From: Bacteroidales bacterium
GTDB taxonomy: Bacteria; Bacteroidota; Bacteroidia; Bacteroidales; Muribaculaceae
Reading direction: 5' to 3'
DNA: 64,000 bases
Assembly (NCBI GenBank): GCA_029218425.1
Contig: JAQXRH010000030.1
Location: forward strand, 1-64,000
Below are positions 48,844 through 59,749 of this stretch, one piece after another. Both the position numbers and the translations under genes were made by a program. A model generated the notes under the pieces. That model was not told where the DNA came from, did no database searches, and worked only from the letters and a program-made list of their open reading frames with translations. Each line of letters opens with the position of its first letter. Within the stretch, counting starts at the first letter, position 1.

Positions 48844-50145
48844 ATGGCAACCGAACCCGACCGCACCGTCCAGCCGCCCATAAGCGGATTTTCCCACCTT
48901 GAAATACCCAATCCGACGTTGACCATACTGCCCAACGGCATCGAAGTGTATGCCATCGACGCCGGTGACCAGCCCATCAACCGCATTACGTTGAGCTACG
49001 GCTCCGGGCTTATGGAAGCCGCCAACCCCGATGCGCTCAAGCTTGCCACTCAGCTGCTTAGAGAAGGTACTGCATCCTATTCAGGCAACGACATATCGCA
49101 GACATTAGACTACCATGGCGCATGGCTCAAGAGCGACGCCCTTACACACAACACCACCGTAAGCCTATGGTCGCTCAATAAATCCACCACCCTGCTCCTT
49201 CCGCTACTCAGGGAGATACTCCAACAACCGACATTCCCCGAAAAGGAGTTTGCCACCCTGCGCGACAAACATAAAGCACGCTACATGCTATCGCTGAAAA
49301 ACGTGACCTACGTAGCCTCGCAAATCGACAAGGAGCTGACCTTCGGAGCCGGGCATCCGATGTGCCGGGTGCTCAACGAACACGAAATCGACGCCATCAC
49401 CACCAACGATGTGCGCCAGGCCTACAATGCCGCCTTTCGCAATCCTCCGAAACTGTTTGTAGCCGGCGAAATAGGCGGGCTACTGCCTGAGATAGAGCAA
49501 TTTTTCAGCGACCTCAAATTTAGCAGCGCCACTACCCCGGCCATTAAGATAATGCCCATGGAACCGTCGCCGGCAGGCACAGTGACCACCGCCGACGTCG
49601 ACACCGAGCACCAGGCAGCCATCGTCATGTCACTGCCCACCATAGACCGCAGCCATCCCGACTACATAGCGCTGCGGCTCGCCGTAATGGCACTCGGCGG
49701 ATACTTCGGCAGCCGATTGATGTCGAACATACGCGAGGACAAGGGCTACACCTACGGCATCGAAGCCAACCTCTACGGCTACCGCGAAGGGGGACTGATA
49801 TCCATAGCCACCAACACCGCTCCGCAATATGTCGAAGCCGTGATAGCCGAAGTGAAGCACGAGATGCTACGCCTTTGCGACGAGCCGATGCCCGCCGACG
49901 AGCTTGCCGTAGTCAAAAACAATGCCATGACATCGCTTGCCGCAACCCTCGACACACCATTCTCCATAATGGACCATCACATATCACATTTCCACACAGG
50001 CACCCCGGCTAACTACTTCGACCAACAAGTTAAAGCTATTAACAGCCTTACAGTGAACGAAATACAGCGGCTCGCTCGCCAATATTTCCGTTGCGATGAG
50101 ATATTGACATCAATCGCACGCCCCGCAGCACAGTCAACCGATTGA
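48844..50145 (+). CDS. M16 family (insulinase-like) peptidase homologue
   Basis: NGIEVYAIDAGDQPINRITLSYGSGLMEAANPDALKLATQLLREGTASYSG; C-terminal RLMSNIREDKGYTYGIEANLYGY; HxxEH motif not apparent. Confidence 0.82.
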   Translation: MATEPDRTVQPPISGFSHLEIPNPTLTILPNGIEVYAIDAGDQPINRITLSYGSGLMEAANPDALKLATQLLREGTASYSGNDISQTLDYHGAWLKSDALTHNTTVSLWSLNKSTTLLLPLLREILQQPTFPEKEFATLRDKHKARYMLSLKNVTYVASQIDKELTFGAGHPMCRVLNEHEIDAITTNDVRQAYNAAFRNPPKLFVAGEIGGLLPEIEQFFSDLKFSSATTPAIKIMPMEPSPAGTVTTADVDTEHQAAIVMSLPTIDRSHPDYIALRLAVMALGGYFGSRLMSNIREDKGYTYGIEANLYGYREGGLISIATNTAPQYVEAVIAEVKHEMLRLCDEPMPADELAVVKNNAMTSLAATLDTPFSIMDHHISHFHTGTPANYFDQQVKAINSLTVNEIQRLARQYFRCDEILTSIARPAAQSTD

Positions 50146-50288
50146 ACGACTGCTCGATAAAAAAATATTAAATATCTACGGATTAATGTTAAAAAAAGCG
50201 AGCAATCTGTATTCTTTTTTCTATTTTATTTGTAACTTTGTGGAAAGTTTCCAACGTAAAATATTTCTAATCTATCAATAAACAAAAC

Positions 50289-51950
50289 ATGGAAAAAAGT
50301 GCTCTGCAAAAAGCTCGCGCAACATATCAGCCCAAGTTGCCGATAGTATTGACCGGAGCGGTCAAAGCAGTAGAAGGTCAGCCGACCAATTCAGTAGCCG
50401 ACCAAGAGGAAATCAAAAAACTTTTCCCCAACACCTACGGGCTTCCCGAGCTCAAATTCGAGAAGGATCCGGCCCCCGCAGCCCGCAAGCCCATCAATGT
50501 CGGTGTCATCCTTTCCGGCGGTCAAGCGCCCGGTGGACACAACGTCATCTCAGGATTGTTCGACGGCATAAAGAAGATCAACAAAGAGAGCCGCCTCTAC
50601 GGATTCCTCATGGGTCCCGGCGGATTGGTTGACCACAATTATATAGAGCTAACTTCCAATATCATAAACGAATACCGCAACACCGGCGGTTTCGACATCA
50701 TCGGTTCGGGCCGCACCAAGCTCGAGAAGAAAGAGCAATTTGACAAAGGCTTGGAGATACTCCGCGAGCTCAACATCAGCGCTCTCGTAATCATCGGCGG
50801 CGACGACTCTAACACCAATGCCGCAATCCTCGCCGAATATTACAAATCGATTGGAGCCGGCGTGCAGGTGATAGGTTGCCCCAAGACCATCGATGGCGAC
50901 CTTAAGAACGATGTCATCGAGACCTCGTTCGGTTTCGACACTGCCACCAAAGTCTACTCCGAAGTAATCGGCAACATACAGCGCGACTGCAACTCTGCCA
51001 AGAAATATTGGCACTTCATTAAGTTGATGGGCCGTTCGGCATCGCACATCGCCCTTGAATGTGCGCTCCAGACTCAGCCCAACGTATGTATCATCTCCGA
51101 AGAGGTAGAAGCCAAGAACATGTCGCTCGACGATGTAGTCAACTACATAGCCGGCATCGTGGCCGAACGTGCCGCACGTGGCAACAACTTCGGTACAGTG
51201 CTCATCCCCGAAGGCCTTATCGAGTTCATCCCCGCAGTGAAGAAACTTATTGCCGAGCTCAACGACCTTTTGGCTAAGAACGCAGCCGAATTTGCCGCTG
51301 TCGACGCAGCCGACCAGCGCCAGTATATCATCGACCATCTTTCAGCCGACAATGCCGCCATCTACGCATCCCTGCCCTTGGGCGTGGCACGTCAGCTTTC
51401 ACTCGACCGCGACCCCCACGGCAACGTACAGGTATCGCTCATCGAAACCGAAAAACTGCTCAGCGAAATGGTAGGCAAACGTCTTGCACAGATGGCCGAA
51501 GAGGGCAAATACGTAGGTAAATTCTCCGCCCTTCACCACTTCTTCGGTTACGAAGGACGTTGCGCCGACCCGTCGAACTTCGACGCCGACTACTGCTACG
51601 CACTCGGTTTCAACGCGTCTTGCCTTATCAACGCTGGTGTGACAGGCTACATTTCATCGGTACGCAAGCTCACCAAACCGGCAGTACAATGGATACCCGG
51701 CGGCATACCTATCACTATGATGATGAATATGGAACGTCGCCACGGCGCCATGAAACCCGTTATCCAAAAGGCACTTGTACGTCTCGACGACGCACCTTTC
51801 CAGAAATTCGCATCCAAGCGCAATGATTGGGCTTACAACACCGACTACATCTACCCCGGTCCTATCCAATACTTCGGCCCGGCAGAGGTGTGCGACCAGC
51901 CTACCCTCACGCTTAAATACGAGCACCAGGGTTACAAGGACCGTCACTAA
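50289..51950 (+). CDS. pfp: Diphosphate--fructose-6-phosphate 1-phosphotransferase
   Basis: [66 protein letters not shown]. Confidence 0.95.
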   Translation: MEKSALQKARATYQPKLPIVLTGAVKAVEGQPTNSVADQEEIKKLFPNTYGLPELKFEKDPAPAARKPINVGVILSGGQAPGGHNVISGLFDGIKKINKESRLYGFLMGPGGLVDHNYIELTSNIINEYRNTGGFDIIGSGRTKLEKKEQFDKGLEILRELNISALVIIGGDDSNTNAAILAEYYKSIGAGVQVIGCPKTIDGDLKNDVIETSFGFDTATKVYSEVIGNIQRDCNSAKKYWHFIKLMGRSASHIALECALQTQPNVCIISEEVEAKNMSLDDVVNYIAGIVAERAARGNNFGTVLIPEGLIEFIPAVKKLIAELNDLLAKNAAEFAAVDAADQRQYIIDHLSADNAAIYASLPLGVARQLSLDRDPHGNVQVSLIETEKLLSEMVGKRLAQMAEEGKYVGKFSALHHFFGYEGRCADPSNFDADYCYALGFNASCLINAGVTGYISSVRKLTKPAVQWIPGGIPITMMMNMERRHGAMKPVIQKALVRLDDAPFQKFASKRNDWAYNTDYIYPGPIQYFGPAEVCDQPTLTLKYEHQGYKDRH

Positions 51951-51992
51951 TGACCAACGCATGATTATTGCCGGGTAAAAAAACGCCAACAG

Positions 51993-52078
51993 CTTGCTTG
52001 GCAAAGCAAATCGCCGAGTGTGGCGAAGCAAATATCTTGCTTGGTGAAACCGACAGCCGACTATGGCGAAGCAAATCC
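51993..52078. repeat. 43-bp imperfect tandem repeat (two units)
   Basis: CTTGCTTGG...CCGA.T.TGGCGAAGCAAAT units at 51993-52035 and 52036-52078. Confidence 0.75.
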
Positions 52079-52118
52079 GGCATATAATCCAAAGATAAAA
52101 CCCGAATCACAGCTTGCA

Positions 52119-52160
52119 AAGACCTGCCACGGGGGAGCAATATCGCTCTCGGCAGGTCTT
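52119..52160 (+). terminator. Hairpin terminator
   Basis: AAGACCTGCC / GGCAGGTCTT followed by ACTTTTT. Confidence 0.7.
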
Positions 52161-52203
52161 ACTTTTTGTAGCCCTCAGCATTAATCATCAACAGATTTTT
52201 ACT

Positions 52204-52692
52204 ATGAAATCAAGAGTAAATCTAAGCAGTTATTGCAAGATTCTTACCGGCATTATCTTTGTGACATTCACAGTGATATGTGTCACATCGTACTCGGAGA
52301 AAGCGTTATTTTACTGCATGGTGGGCATATTGGCCGTCATCGTGACAACAGGCTTGCTATATGCCCCAAGGTCGATAACGGCCGACGATAACGGGATAAA
52401 GGTATCGAGCTGTTTGAGAAGCCATGGCATCGCCATTGAGGAGATAGCAAGCGTGGAGCTATACCAGCCGACAATGGGGGCCATACGCGTGTGGGCATCG
52501 GGCGGATTTATGGGCTATTGGGGCATATTCCGCGAAAGGGACACCGGCAAATACACGGCATATTATGGCAAGTCGTCGGACTGCTTCATGGTAATCCTTA
52601 CCACCGGAAAGAAATATGTACTCGGATGCGAAGATCCGCAGGCCATGGTCGACTACATTAAAGCCAATCTCCGGCCGACGGCGGCTGTTTAA
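52204..52692 (+). CDS. Small membrane protein with PH-like domain
   Basis: Two TM helices then SITADDNGIKVSSCLRSHGIAIEEIASVELYQPTMG...DCFMVILTTGKKYVLGCEDPQAMVDYIKANL. Confidence 0.65.
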   Translation: MKSRVNLSSYCKILTGIIFVTFTVICVTSYSEKALFYCMVGILAVIVTTGLLYAPRSITADDNGIKVSSCLRSHGIAIEEIASVELYQPTMGAIRVWASGGFMGYWGIFRERDTGKYTAYYGKSSDCFMVILTTGKKYVLGCEDPQAMVDYIKANLRPTAAV

Positions 52693-53852
52693 ACCGCCAT
52701 CCGTGATTTTGACTTGACTCTTGCTCTGAAATACATTATAAACCCTGTGCCCACAAGCGCGAATGCCGCACCGACAAGGGCCGACCACCCCGCATTATAT
52801 CCGGCATCTATCGGTAGCCCTCCGAAATATGCACCAAGCGCGTTGCCGAAATTAAATGCCATCTGCACCATAGCGCCTCCCATCAGTTCGCCTCCCGGAG
52901 AATACTTGATCAGCAACAGCTGCATCGGCGGAGATACGGCAAAAAGGCATGTTGCCGCCAACACCACTCCTCCAGCCGTCAGAAACTCATTAGATGCTGC
53001 CACGAATATAAACAGAAGCGCGGCCACCATCGTGACCGCGATATATTGCACCGTCATCGATGGCGTGTACTTGTCGCCCATTTTACCGCCATAATAATTT
53101 CCAAGACACATACCCGCGCCTACCAGCACCATCAGCAACGGCATCATGCTTGCCCCCATGCCGGCTTCACTCATCAGAGGCGACACATAGCTGTACATAC
53201 AGAATATTCCCCCATTGCAAAGCATCGTAGTCGCCACAAGCAGCCACGGCAATATCGACTTCATAAACCGGAATTGCGACTTGATATTGCTCTTGGGCAG
53301 ACTCCCGATGTCAGGAACCCACTTGTGAAGCATTATAAATGTCAACACACCCCACACTGTCGTAAAAATAAAAATATACCGCCAGTTCAGCAAGTTTCCA
53401 ATCATACTGCCTATCGGTATGCCGGCAAGATTAGCCACCGTCATGCCCATCACCATCATTGCAACAGCCGAAGTGGCTTTATCTCCCGGAACAATACGGC
53501 TTGCGACAAGAGCACCCGTCCCGAAATATGCACCATGCGGCAGACCCGCAATAAACCGGCTTGCCAAAGCTGAAATATAACTTGGACTTACAGCAAAAGC
53601 AAGATTGCCGACAATGTAGGCCATCATCAGCAGCAACAATCCTCTTTTCATAGAGGCATTACGCAAAAATACTGCAAACAACGGAGCACCGACGCATACC
53701 CCAAGCGCGTAGGCCGAAATCAGATGCCCTGCCTGAACGATTGAAACATCAAGCCCTTTTGCCAGGTCCGGCAAAATACTCATCATCACATATTCTGTGA
53801 TTCCGAGCCCGAATGTACCTAATGAAAGTGCAAACAATCCCCGTTTCATCAT
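52689..53852 (-). CDS. MFS transporter (AraJ/sugar efflux-like)
   Basis: 12-TM pattern; LSLGTFGLGITEYVMMSILPDLAKGLDVSIVQAGHLISAYALGVCVGAP; CAAAGGTA (-7 on minus) at 53882-53889. Confidence 0.9.
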   Translation of the reverse strand: MMKRGLFALSLGTFGLGITEYVMMSILPDLAKGLDVSIVQAGHLISAYALGVCVGAPLFAVFLRNASMKRGLLLLMMAYIVGNLAFAVSPSYISALASRFIAGLPHGAYFGTGALVASRIVPGDKATSAVAMMVMGMTVANLAGIPIGSMIGNLLNWRYIFIFTTVWGVLTFIMLHKWVPDIGSLPKSNIKSQFRFMKSILPWLLVATTMLCNGGIFCMYSYVSPLMSEAGMGASMMPLLMVLVGAGMCLGNYYGGKMGDKYTPSMTVQYIAVTMVAALLFIFVAASNEFLTAGGVVLAATCLFAVSPPMQLLLIKYSPGGELMGGAMVQMAFNFGNALGAYFGGLPIDAGYNAGWSALVGAAFALVGTGFIMYFRARVKSKSRMAV

Positions 53853-54135
53853 TATATAAAATCTACGATGTTTTCGGACTGCAAAGGTACATATTTTTCT
53901 CCCAACACAGCATCCATCCCCACTTTTTTATATTGCATATATAATCAAAATCTGCTCAACCGGTTGGGCTTAATTCATTTCTCCGAAATTCATTCATTTC
54001 CATTAGTTTCAAACTTTTGCAATAATCGTTGCCCCACTATGACATTGAGCGTGAGCGAACAATGGCGTTTTTGATTGCAATATTAGCATTCAAAAACGCC
54101 ATGATAAAGATGGATCGTTTCGGATGGTTACCATC

Positions 54136-54237
54136 CTCTTAAAGCGAGTAAGGAAGAACCGTTGCCGTGCTCTTAAAGCGAGTGAAGGAGAACTGTTTCC
54201 GCCCTCTTAAAGCGGGTGTGGGAAAGCCGTTACTGGG
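54136..54237. repeat. 34-bp tandem imperfect repeat, three units
   Basis: CTCTTAAAGCG at 54136, 54170 and 54204, exact 34-bp spacing. Confidence 0.85.
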
Positions 54238-54409
54238 CAGGGGCCCATTTGCAACGAACGGGAGAGACAATAGCGCCTTCGGCTTTGAGCTGCTTCATGG
54301 CAGCATCCACTTCCTTGCGGTCGAGACCGCTAAGTTCGGCAATTTTACCTGCGTTGAGCGGTTCTCCAGCTTCTTTCATTGTAGCCAATACTTTTTCTTT
54401 AGCGTCCAT
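54230..54409 (-). CDS. Small winged-helix transcriptional regulator-like protein
   Basis: [59 protein letters not shown]. Confidence 0.75.
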   Translation of the reverse strand: MDAKEKVLATMKEAGEPLNAGKIAELSGLDRKEVDAAMKQLKAEGAIVSPVRCKWAPAQ

Positions 54410-54452
54410 AACAGTTTGATTTTTAGGTTTGTAAATATAGTTTAGGAAAATA

Positions 54453-55433
54453 TCAGTCGAAGAATTGATTGAAAACGGAGTCATTGGGCTCCTCTATCAC
54501 CGGCTTGGGCGGAATCGGCGCAGGCGACTGCGTGGGTGATGGCGCAGGCGATGATGGCGACTGCGTGGACGATGGCGACTGCGACGGCTGAGCTGGCGAC
54601 GGCTGCTTGGGCGACTTGGGCGACTTGGGCGACGGCTTGGCTGATGGCTTTGCACTTCGCTGGGGGGCAGACGGCGTCGGTGACGGCGCTGCCTCGTTTT
54701 CATCGATAGCCGCCGCGATAGAATCTACTTGCATCTCTATCAGTTGGTCAATCGATATCGAGGGGACTACCGCCGGCGATGGGCTTACGTTATCATTGAC
54801 AGCGTCGGCGGGGGTAGGCTCATTTTTAGCTTTTGATTTTTTCGACTTCTTTTTCTTGCCCGACGAAGCGTAAATCTCTTGGATGATTGCGGGACGTCCC
54901 GACGAATGATAGCGTTTCATATAATAGGTTTCGCCGAGGCTGCTCACAATCACGCCGCGCGACGATGACGCATGAATTATATCGCCATTGCCGATATAGA
55001 TGCCCACGTGGCTCACGCGGTTACGATTGGAGCCGGTGGCAAAGAACACCAAGTCGCCGGGCAGGAGATTGTCTTTTTTGATATTGTCGCACCATTGCTG
55101 TTGCTCGCGCGAGGTGCGAGGCATCTTCACATTGAGCGATTTGAGAAACACTTGCGAAGTAAGCCCGGAGCAATCCACGCCATGCTTGTCGTTACCGCCA
55201 TATTTATATGGCACACCGAGCCATCTCACAGCCTCTTCGATAAGAGCCCCAATTGCAGGGAGATCGTAATCGCGCGACTCCACATCCGACTTCATCGCGC
55301 CGTAGTCGACCTTCTGCACCGACACGCCGTCATTACCCTTCACTACCTTCTTGGAAGAGTGGCAAGCAGTAATTCCTATCGCCATTGCTGATACGAATAG
55401 CAGCTTAATGAGGGTGTTGAGAGGCGTTCGCAT
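54453..55433 (-). CDS. NlpC/P60 (C40) family peptidase with long Pro/Ser-rich C-terminal tail
   Basis: [61 protein letters not shown]; tail [33 protein letters not shown]. Confidence 0.9.
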   Translation of the reverse strand: MRTPLNTLIKLLFVSAMAIGITACHSSKKVVKGNDGVSVQKVDYGAMKSDVESRDYDLPAIGALIEEAVRWLGVPYKYGGNDKHGVDCSGLTSQVFLKSLNVKMPRTSREQQQWCDNIKKDNLLPGDLVFFATGSNRNRVSHVGIYIGNGDIIHASSSRGVIVSSLGETYYMKRYHSSGRPAIIQEIYASSGKKKKSKKSKAKNEPTPADAVNDNVSPSPAVVPSISIDQLIEMQVDSIAAAIDENEAAPSPTPSAPQRSAKPSAKPSPKSPKSPKQPSPAQPSQSPSSTQSPSSPAPSPTQSPAPIPPKPVIEEPNDSVFNQFFD

Positions 55434-55573
55434 TATAATTGATTACACAAATTTAATAAAATTTGATTTAAATAACCCTGGAATAATATTAAATAAGTTT
55501 AACCGGCGAAGAATGGCGCATAATCTCACATTTTTATCGTTATATTTGCGCAGTAAACTAACAACAATTGACA

Positions 55574-57052
55574 ATGAAAATTAACAACTTGACAAAGAAA
55601 ATACTCGTTCCGGCACTACTTGCCGGTGCGACGACAACAGCATCGGCATTTGAGAATGTCGACTTCACACGTGCTGCCGAAGCCACAGTCAACTCCGTTG
55701 TGTCAATAAAGAGCTATGTCAAAGCGACGCCGCAGAGGCGCATGTCGGCCGACAGTGGCGGTTTCAATCCCTTCGAGGGCGACCCGCTATTTGAATATTT
55801 CTTCGGGCCGATACAGCCCCGTCGCCAACAGCCCCAGAACAAGAAGAAAGAGAAAGAGGAAGCCCCGGAGGAGCCAGAGATGCGGCAGATAGGGCTTGGC
55901 TCGGGCGTAATACTAAAGTCCGACGGCCTGATTATCACCAACAACCATGTCATTGACGGAGCCGACCGCCTTGAGGTGACCCTCAACGACAATCGCTCGT
56001 ACGACGCCACCGTAGTGGGCACCGATGCCGTCACCGACCTTGCCGTCATCAAGATTGACGCCGACAGCCTGCAATCTATCAAAGTAGGCGATTCCGAATC
56101 TTTACGCGTAGGCGAATGGGTGCTTGCCGTGGGCAATCCTTTCGGGTTCACCTCCACAGTCACCGCCGGCATCGTGAGCGCCAAGGCACGCAACATATCC
56201 TCCACCACCGGCTATCATGCCCGCCAGGGAGTGGAATCCTACATCCAGACCGACGCAGCGGTCAACCCGGGCAACTCGGGAGGCGCATTGGTCAACCTCA
56301 ACGGAGAGCTTGTGGGCATCAACACGGCAATCTATTCGCAGACAGGCAATTACGCCGGCAATTCGTTTGCCATCCCCACATCTATCGTCACCAAGATAGT
56401 CGACGATATTGAAAACTACGGCATTGTGCAACGCGCATTGTTGGGCATATCGTTCACCGAGCTAAGCCCGCAGGTGGCCAAAGAGAATAAGATTACCGCA
56501 GTTGCCGCCGGCATCTTCGTGGGCGAAGTAGTAGAAGGCAGCAGCGCCGAGGAGGCCGGCATCCAGCCCCACGACGTGATAACCTCAATAAACGGCAACC
56601 CCACCCACACCACCGGGCAACTCCAAGCCGAAATAGCCAAGCATCGCCCAGGCGACACCATCACCCTGACCGTGGTGCGCGACAACAAGAGCCGCAATAT
56701 CGACGTCACGCTCAAGAATGCCAAAGGCGACAGCGGCATCACCACCAAGAACGACGTGTCGACGCTCGGATGCGAATTTAAGGAGGTAGAAAAAGAGACA
56801 CTTACCCGCCTGCGCATACCGTCAGGCCTGCAAGTGGTCAACATAGGCGAGGGCAAATTCAACGATGCAGGCATACGCGAAGGCTTCATCATAGTCGACA
56901 TCAACAACGTGTATGTCAAATCGGCCGACGACATGAAGAAGCTTTATGATGCAATAATAGCAAGCGACGAGTACGACCATGTGATGTTCATTTCCGGAGT
57001 ATATCCCGGCTCGCCACGCAAGGTATATTATGCCGTCGACATAGCGCAGTAA
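55574..57052 (+). CDS. degP: Do/DegP (HtrA) family serine protease with PDZ domains
   Basis: GSGVILKSDGLIITNNHVIDGAD; TDLAVIKID; QTDAAVNPGNSGGALVNLNGELVGINTAI. Confidence 0.95.
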   Translation: MKINNLTKKILVPALLAGATTTASAFENVDFTRAAEATVNSVVSIKSYVKATPQRRMSADSGGFNPFEGDPLFEYFFGPIQPRRQQPQNKKKEKEEAPEEPEMRQIGLGSGVILKSDGLIITNNHVIDGADRLEVTLNDNRSYDATVVGTDAVTDLAVIKIDADSLQSIKVGDSESLRVGEWVLAVGNPFGFTSTVTAGIVSAKARNISSTTGYHARQGVESYIQTDAAVNPGNSGGALVNLNGELVGINTAIYSQTGNYAGNSFAIPTSIVTKIVDDIENYGIVQRALLGISFTELSPQVAKENKITAVAAGIFVGEVVEGSSAEEAGIQPHDVITSINGNPTHTTGQLQAEIAKHRPGDTITLTVVRDNKSRNIDVTLKNAKGDSGITTKNDVSTLGCEFKEVEKETLTRLRIPSGLQVVNIGEGKFNDAGIREGFIIVDINNVYVKSADDMKKLYDAIIASDEYDHVMFISGVYPGSPRKVYYAVDIAQ

Positions 57053-57073
57053 TTCACAGCAGATTGCAATAAA

Positions 57074-57116
57074 AAACATGCCGAAAATGAACGACTTTTT
57101 CATTTTCGGCATGTTT
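57074..57116 (+). terminator. Hairpin terminator of degP
   Basis: AAACATGCCGAAAATGAA / TTCATTTTCGGCATGTTT (18-bp stem). Confidence 0.8.
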
Positions 57117-57199
57117 CTTTTGTAACAAATTGACTATCTTTGCGTTTATTATATTGTAAATAACATCAATCGGAACACAATCAATTATCAAAACGAAGC

Positions 57200-58132
57200 A
57201 TGGATATAGTAAAAGTAGATCACGTAAGCAAACAATTCGTAGGTCACAAAGCGCTCGACGACGTGTCGCTGACAGTGCCTGAAGGGTGCATCTACGGGCT
57301 TCTCGGACCCAATGGCGCCGGCAAGACCACGTTGCTACGCATCGTCAACCACATCACAGCCCCCGACAAGGGCACAGTGTACTTCTGCGGGCACCAGCTA
57401 TCGCAAAGCGATGTCAATTCGATAGGCTACCTTCCTGAGGAACGCGGGCTATATAAGAAGATGAAGGTGGGCGAACAGGCCGTATTTTTCGCACGGCTGA
57501 AAGGGATGTCGAAGCACGACGCCACGACAGAGCTGCGCCGATGGTTCAACAAATTCGGCATCAGCGAATGGTGGGACAAGAAAGTGGAAGAGCTGTCGAA
57601 GGGCATGGCCCAAAAGGTGCAGTTCATCATCACAGTGCTCCATCGCCCGAAGCTGCTCATCTTCGACGAACCCTTCTCAGGCTTCGACCCCATCAATGCC
57701 AAGTTGCTCAAGGACGAGATATTGGAGCTACGCGATAATGGCGCCACAATCATCTTCTCCACCCACAACATGGCATCGGTAGAAGCCTTATGCGATGAGA
57801 TAACGCTAATCAACAAATCGCACAACATACTCACCGGCAATGTCAACGACATACGCAAGCAATTTGGCTCCGACCGCTACCGCTTCGGCTACATCGGCGA
57901 CGAAAGCGCCCTGCTTGCGGCATTCGGCGACAGCATAGTATCAAAGATTTCGACCGAAAAAATCGACGACGGCAGCATGCGCAGCATACTGCGTTTTGCG
58001 CCCGGCACAAGCCTCCACGATGTCATAGCCACCGCCAACGACACCGTATCACTGACATCATTCTCGGCCGACCTGCCGTCGATGGACGAGATATTCATCA
58101 CATCAGTAGAAAACAATAATCGCAAGTCATGA
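57200..58132 (+). CDS. ABC transporter ATP-binding protein (NatA-like)
   Basis: GLLGPNGAGKTTLLRIVNHI; LSKGMAQKVQFIITVLHRPKLLIFDEPFSGFDPINA. Confidence 0.93.
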   Translation: MDIVKVDHVSKQFVGHKALDDVSLTVPEGCIYGLLGPNGAGKTTLLRIVNHITAPDKGTVYFCGHQLSQSDVNSIGYLPEERGLYKKMKVGEQAVFFARLKGMSKHDATTELRRWFNKFGISEWWDKKVEELSKGMAQKVQFIITVLHRPKLLIFDEPFSGFDPINAKLLKDEILELRDNGATIIFSTHNMASVEALCDEITLINKSHNILTGNVNDIRKQFGSDRYRFGYIGDESALLAAFGDSIVSKISTEKIDDGSMRSILRFAPGTSLHDVIATANDTVSLTSFSADLPSMDEIFITSVENNNRKS

Positions 58133-59433
58133 ACAACATATTACTCGTAATAAGCCGCGAATACACCCAGCGGGTGCGCAAAAAAGGATTTATCGTCACT
58201 ACCCTGCTGATGCCCGTAGTGATGCTGGCACTCATGTTCGGCCCGACGCTGTTGAACGGATTGGGCAGCGCGCCCGAAGCCATCACCATAGTCGACAACT
58301 CCGGCAAGGTGGCGCCCTACCTCATCGAACACCCGTCGCTACCCTACGTCGTATCGCCACTGCCGGCCGATTCGCTCAAAGCCGACACCAGTGTGGGCAC
58401 ATTCATAGTCATCGGCGAGGACATCATCGACAACCCCACAGCCGTGGCGCTCTATCATAGAGGAGGCGGCTCCATTGAGACCGAAACGTTGGTGAAAGAG
58501 GACATCAAGAACGCCATTGAAAATTGCCGCATCGAAGAACGCCAACTTGGCGACATAAAGCAGAAACTCAGCGAGATAGAAGCCGATGTGGTAATCAGTA
58601 CCACCAAAATTGACGATGCCGGCAATGAGTCGTCGTCCGACACTCTCACCAGTTTCCTCATCGGCATCGTCATGACGTTTATCCTATATATGTTTATCAT
58701 CATCTACGGACAGCTCGTCATGATGAGCATCATCGAGGAGAAGAACAACCGCGTATTGGAGATCATAGTCACGTCAATCAAGCCCACCCATCTTATGCTC
58801 GGCAAGATTATGGGTATCGGAGCCGTAGCCATCACCCAGGTGGTAATATGGGCGGCGCTGATTGCCGGCTTCATCACATTCGCGCTTCCGGGCATCGTAG
58901 GCGACCAATTGTTTGCCGAGCTTTCAGCCTTTAGGGCGGGCACTTTAGATCCCAACACAGCGACCACCGACCTTGGCATGCTTCAAGCGATGGCCATGCT
59001 GTCGTCGTTGAGCTATGTCTTCTCGATATTCGGATACCTGATACTGTTCCTCATCGGCGGGTTTGCGCTCTATGCATCCCTCTATGCAGCCATCGGGGCA
59101 TCGGTCGACAACGCCCAGGACGGAGCCCAGCTGCAAGTATTCTGCATCGTGCCGGTGATTGTAGGATTGATGTTTGCCATGTCGATAGGACAAAATCCCG
59201 ACTCGTCGCTCGCCACGCTGCTGTCAATGATACCGTTCACATCGCCTATGGTGATGATGGCGCGCATACCCGGAGGGGTGCCGACAGGCGAGATAATAGC
59301 ATCGCTTGCCATATTGTATGCCTCAATCGTAGCCATCATATGGTTCACAGCCAAGATATATCGCGTAGGTATCTTCATGTACGGCAAGAAGCCCAATGTC
59401 AAAGAGCTCATCAAATGGGCGCGCTACAAATAA
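58129..59433 (+). CDS. ABC transporter permease (NatB-like)
   Basis: SREYTQRVRKKGFIVTTLLMPVVML; VMMSIIEEKNNRVLEIIVTSIKPTHLMLGKIMGI; 4-bp overlap with the ATPase gene. Confidence 0.92.
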   Translation: MNNILLVISREYTQRVRKKGFIVTTLLMPVVMLALMFGPTLLNGLGSAPEAITIVDNSGKVAPYLIEHPSLPYVVSPLPADSLKADTSVGTFIVIGEDIIDNPTAVALYHRGGGSIETETLVKEDIKNAIENCRIEERQLGDIKQKLSEIEADVVISTTKIDDAGNESSSDTLTSFLIGIVMTFILYMFIIIYGQLVMMSIIEEKNNRVLEIIVTSIKPTHLMLGKIMGIGAVAITQVVIWAALIAGFITFALPGIVGDQLFAELSAFRAGTLDPNTATTDLGMLQAMAMLSSLSYVFSIFGYLILFLIGGFALYASLYAAIGASVDNAQDGAQLQVFCIVPVIVGLMFAMSIGQNPDSSLATLLSMIPFTSPMVMMARIPGGVPTGEIIASLAILYASIVAIIWFTAKIYRVGIFMYGKKPNVKELIKWARYK

Positions 59434-59565
59434 CCGAATAGCCCGCGACAACAAGCATCGCCCTACCGGCGCGACCCTTTAGAGGGCGCACCTTAACCCG
59501 AGGAGGCATCACAAGGAGGTATCTAAATACGCAAATATTGGTACTGCGCCCTACTGCCAAATCAG

Positions 59566-59617
59566 CGTCAAATAATTCCGCCACAGCTACCAACGGCCGT
59601 GGCGGAATTATTTGACG
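59566..59617 (+). terminator. Strong hairpin terminator
   Basis: CGTCAAATAATTCCGCCAC (59566-59584) / GTGGCGGAATTATTTGACG (59599-59617), perfect 19-bp stem. Confidence 0.8.
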
Positions 59618-59714
59618 ATAATTATTGAAACGAGGATGAAATTATTTTGAAGATTTTGATAAAATTTTCAGATATTTTAGCCATGCGGATAGTAAAAATA
59701 TGAATAAAAAATTA

Positions 59715-59722
59715 TAAATTTG
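59715..59722 (+). promoter_or_regulatory. Bacteroidetes -7 box (TAAATTTG) upstream of rpoD
   Basis: TAnnTTTG match 28 bp before ATG. Confidence 0.45.
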
Positions 59723-59749
59723 CAGTTTGTAAAGACTATCATATAGAAT

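Noticed and set aside
54136-54237. CRISPR array
   Set aside because: Units are directly adjacent imperfect tandem repeats without unique spacers, and no cas genes are present
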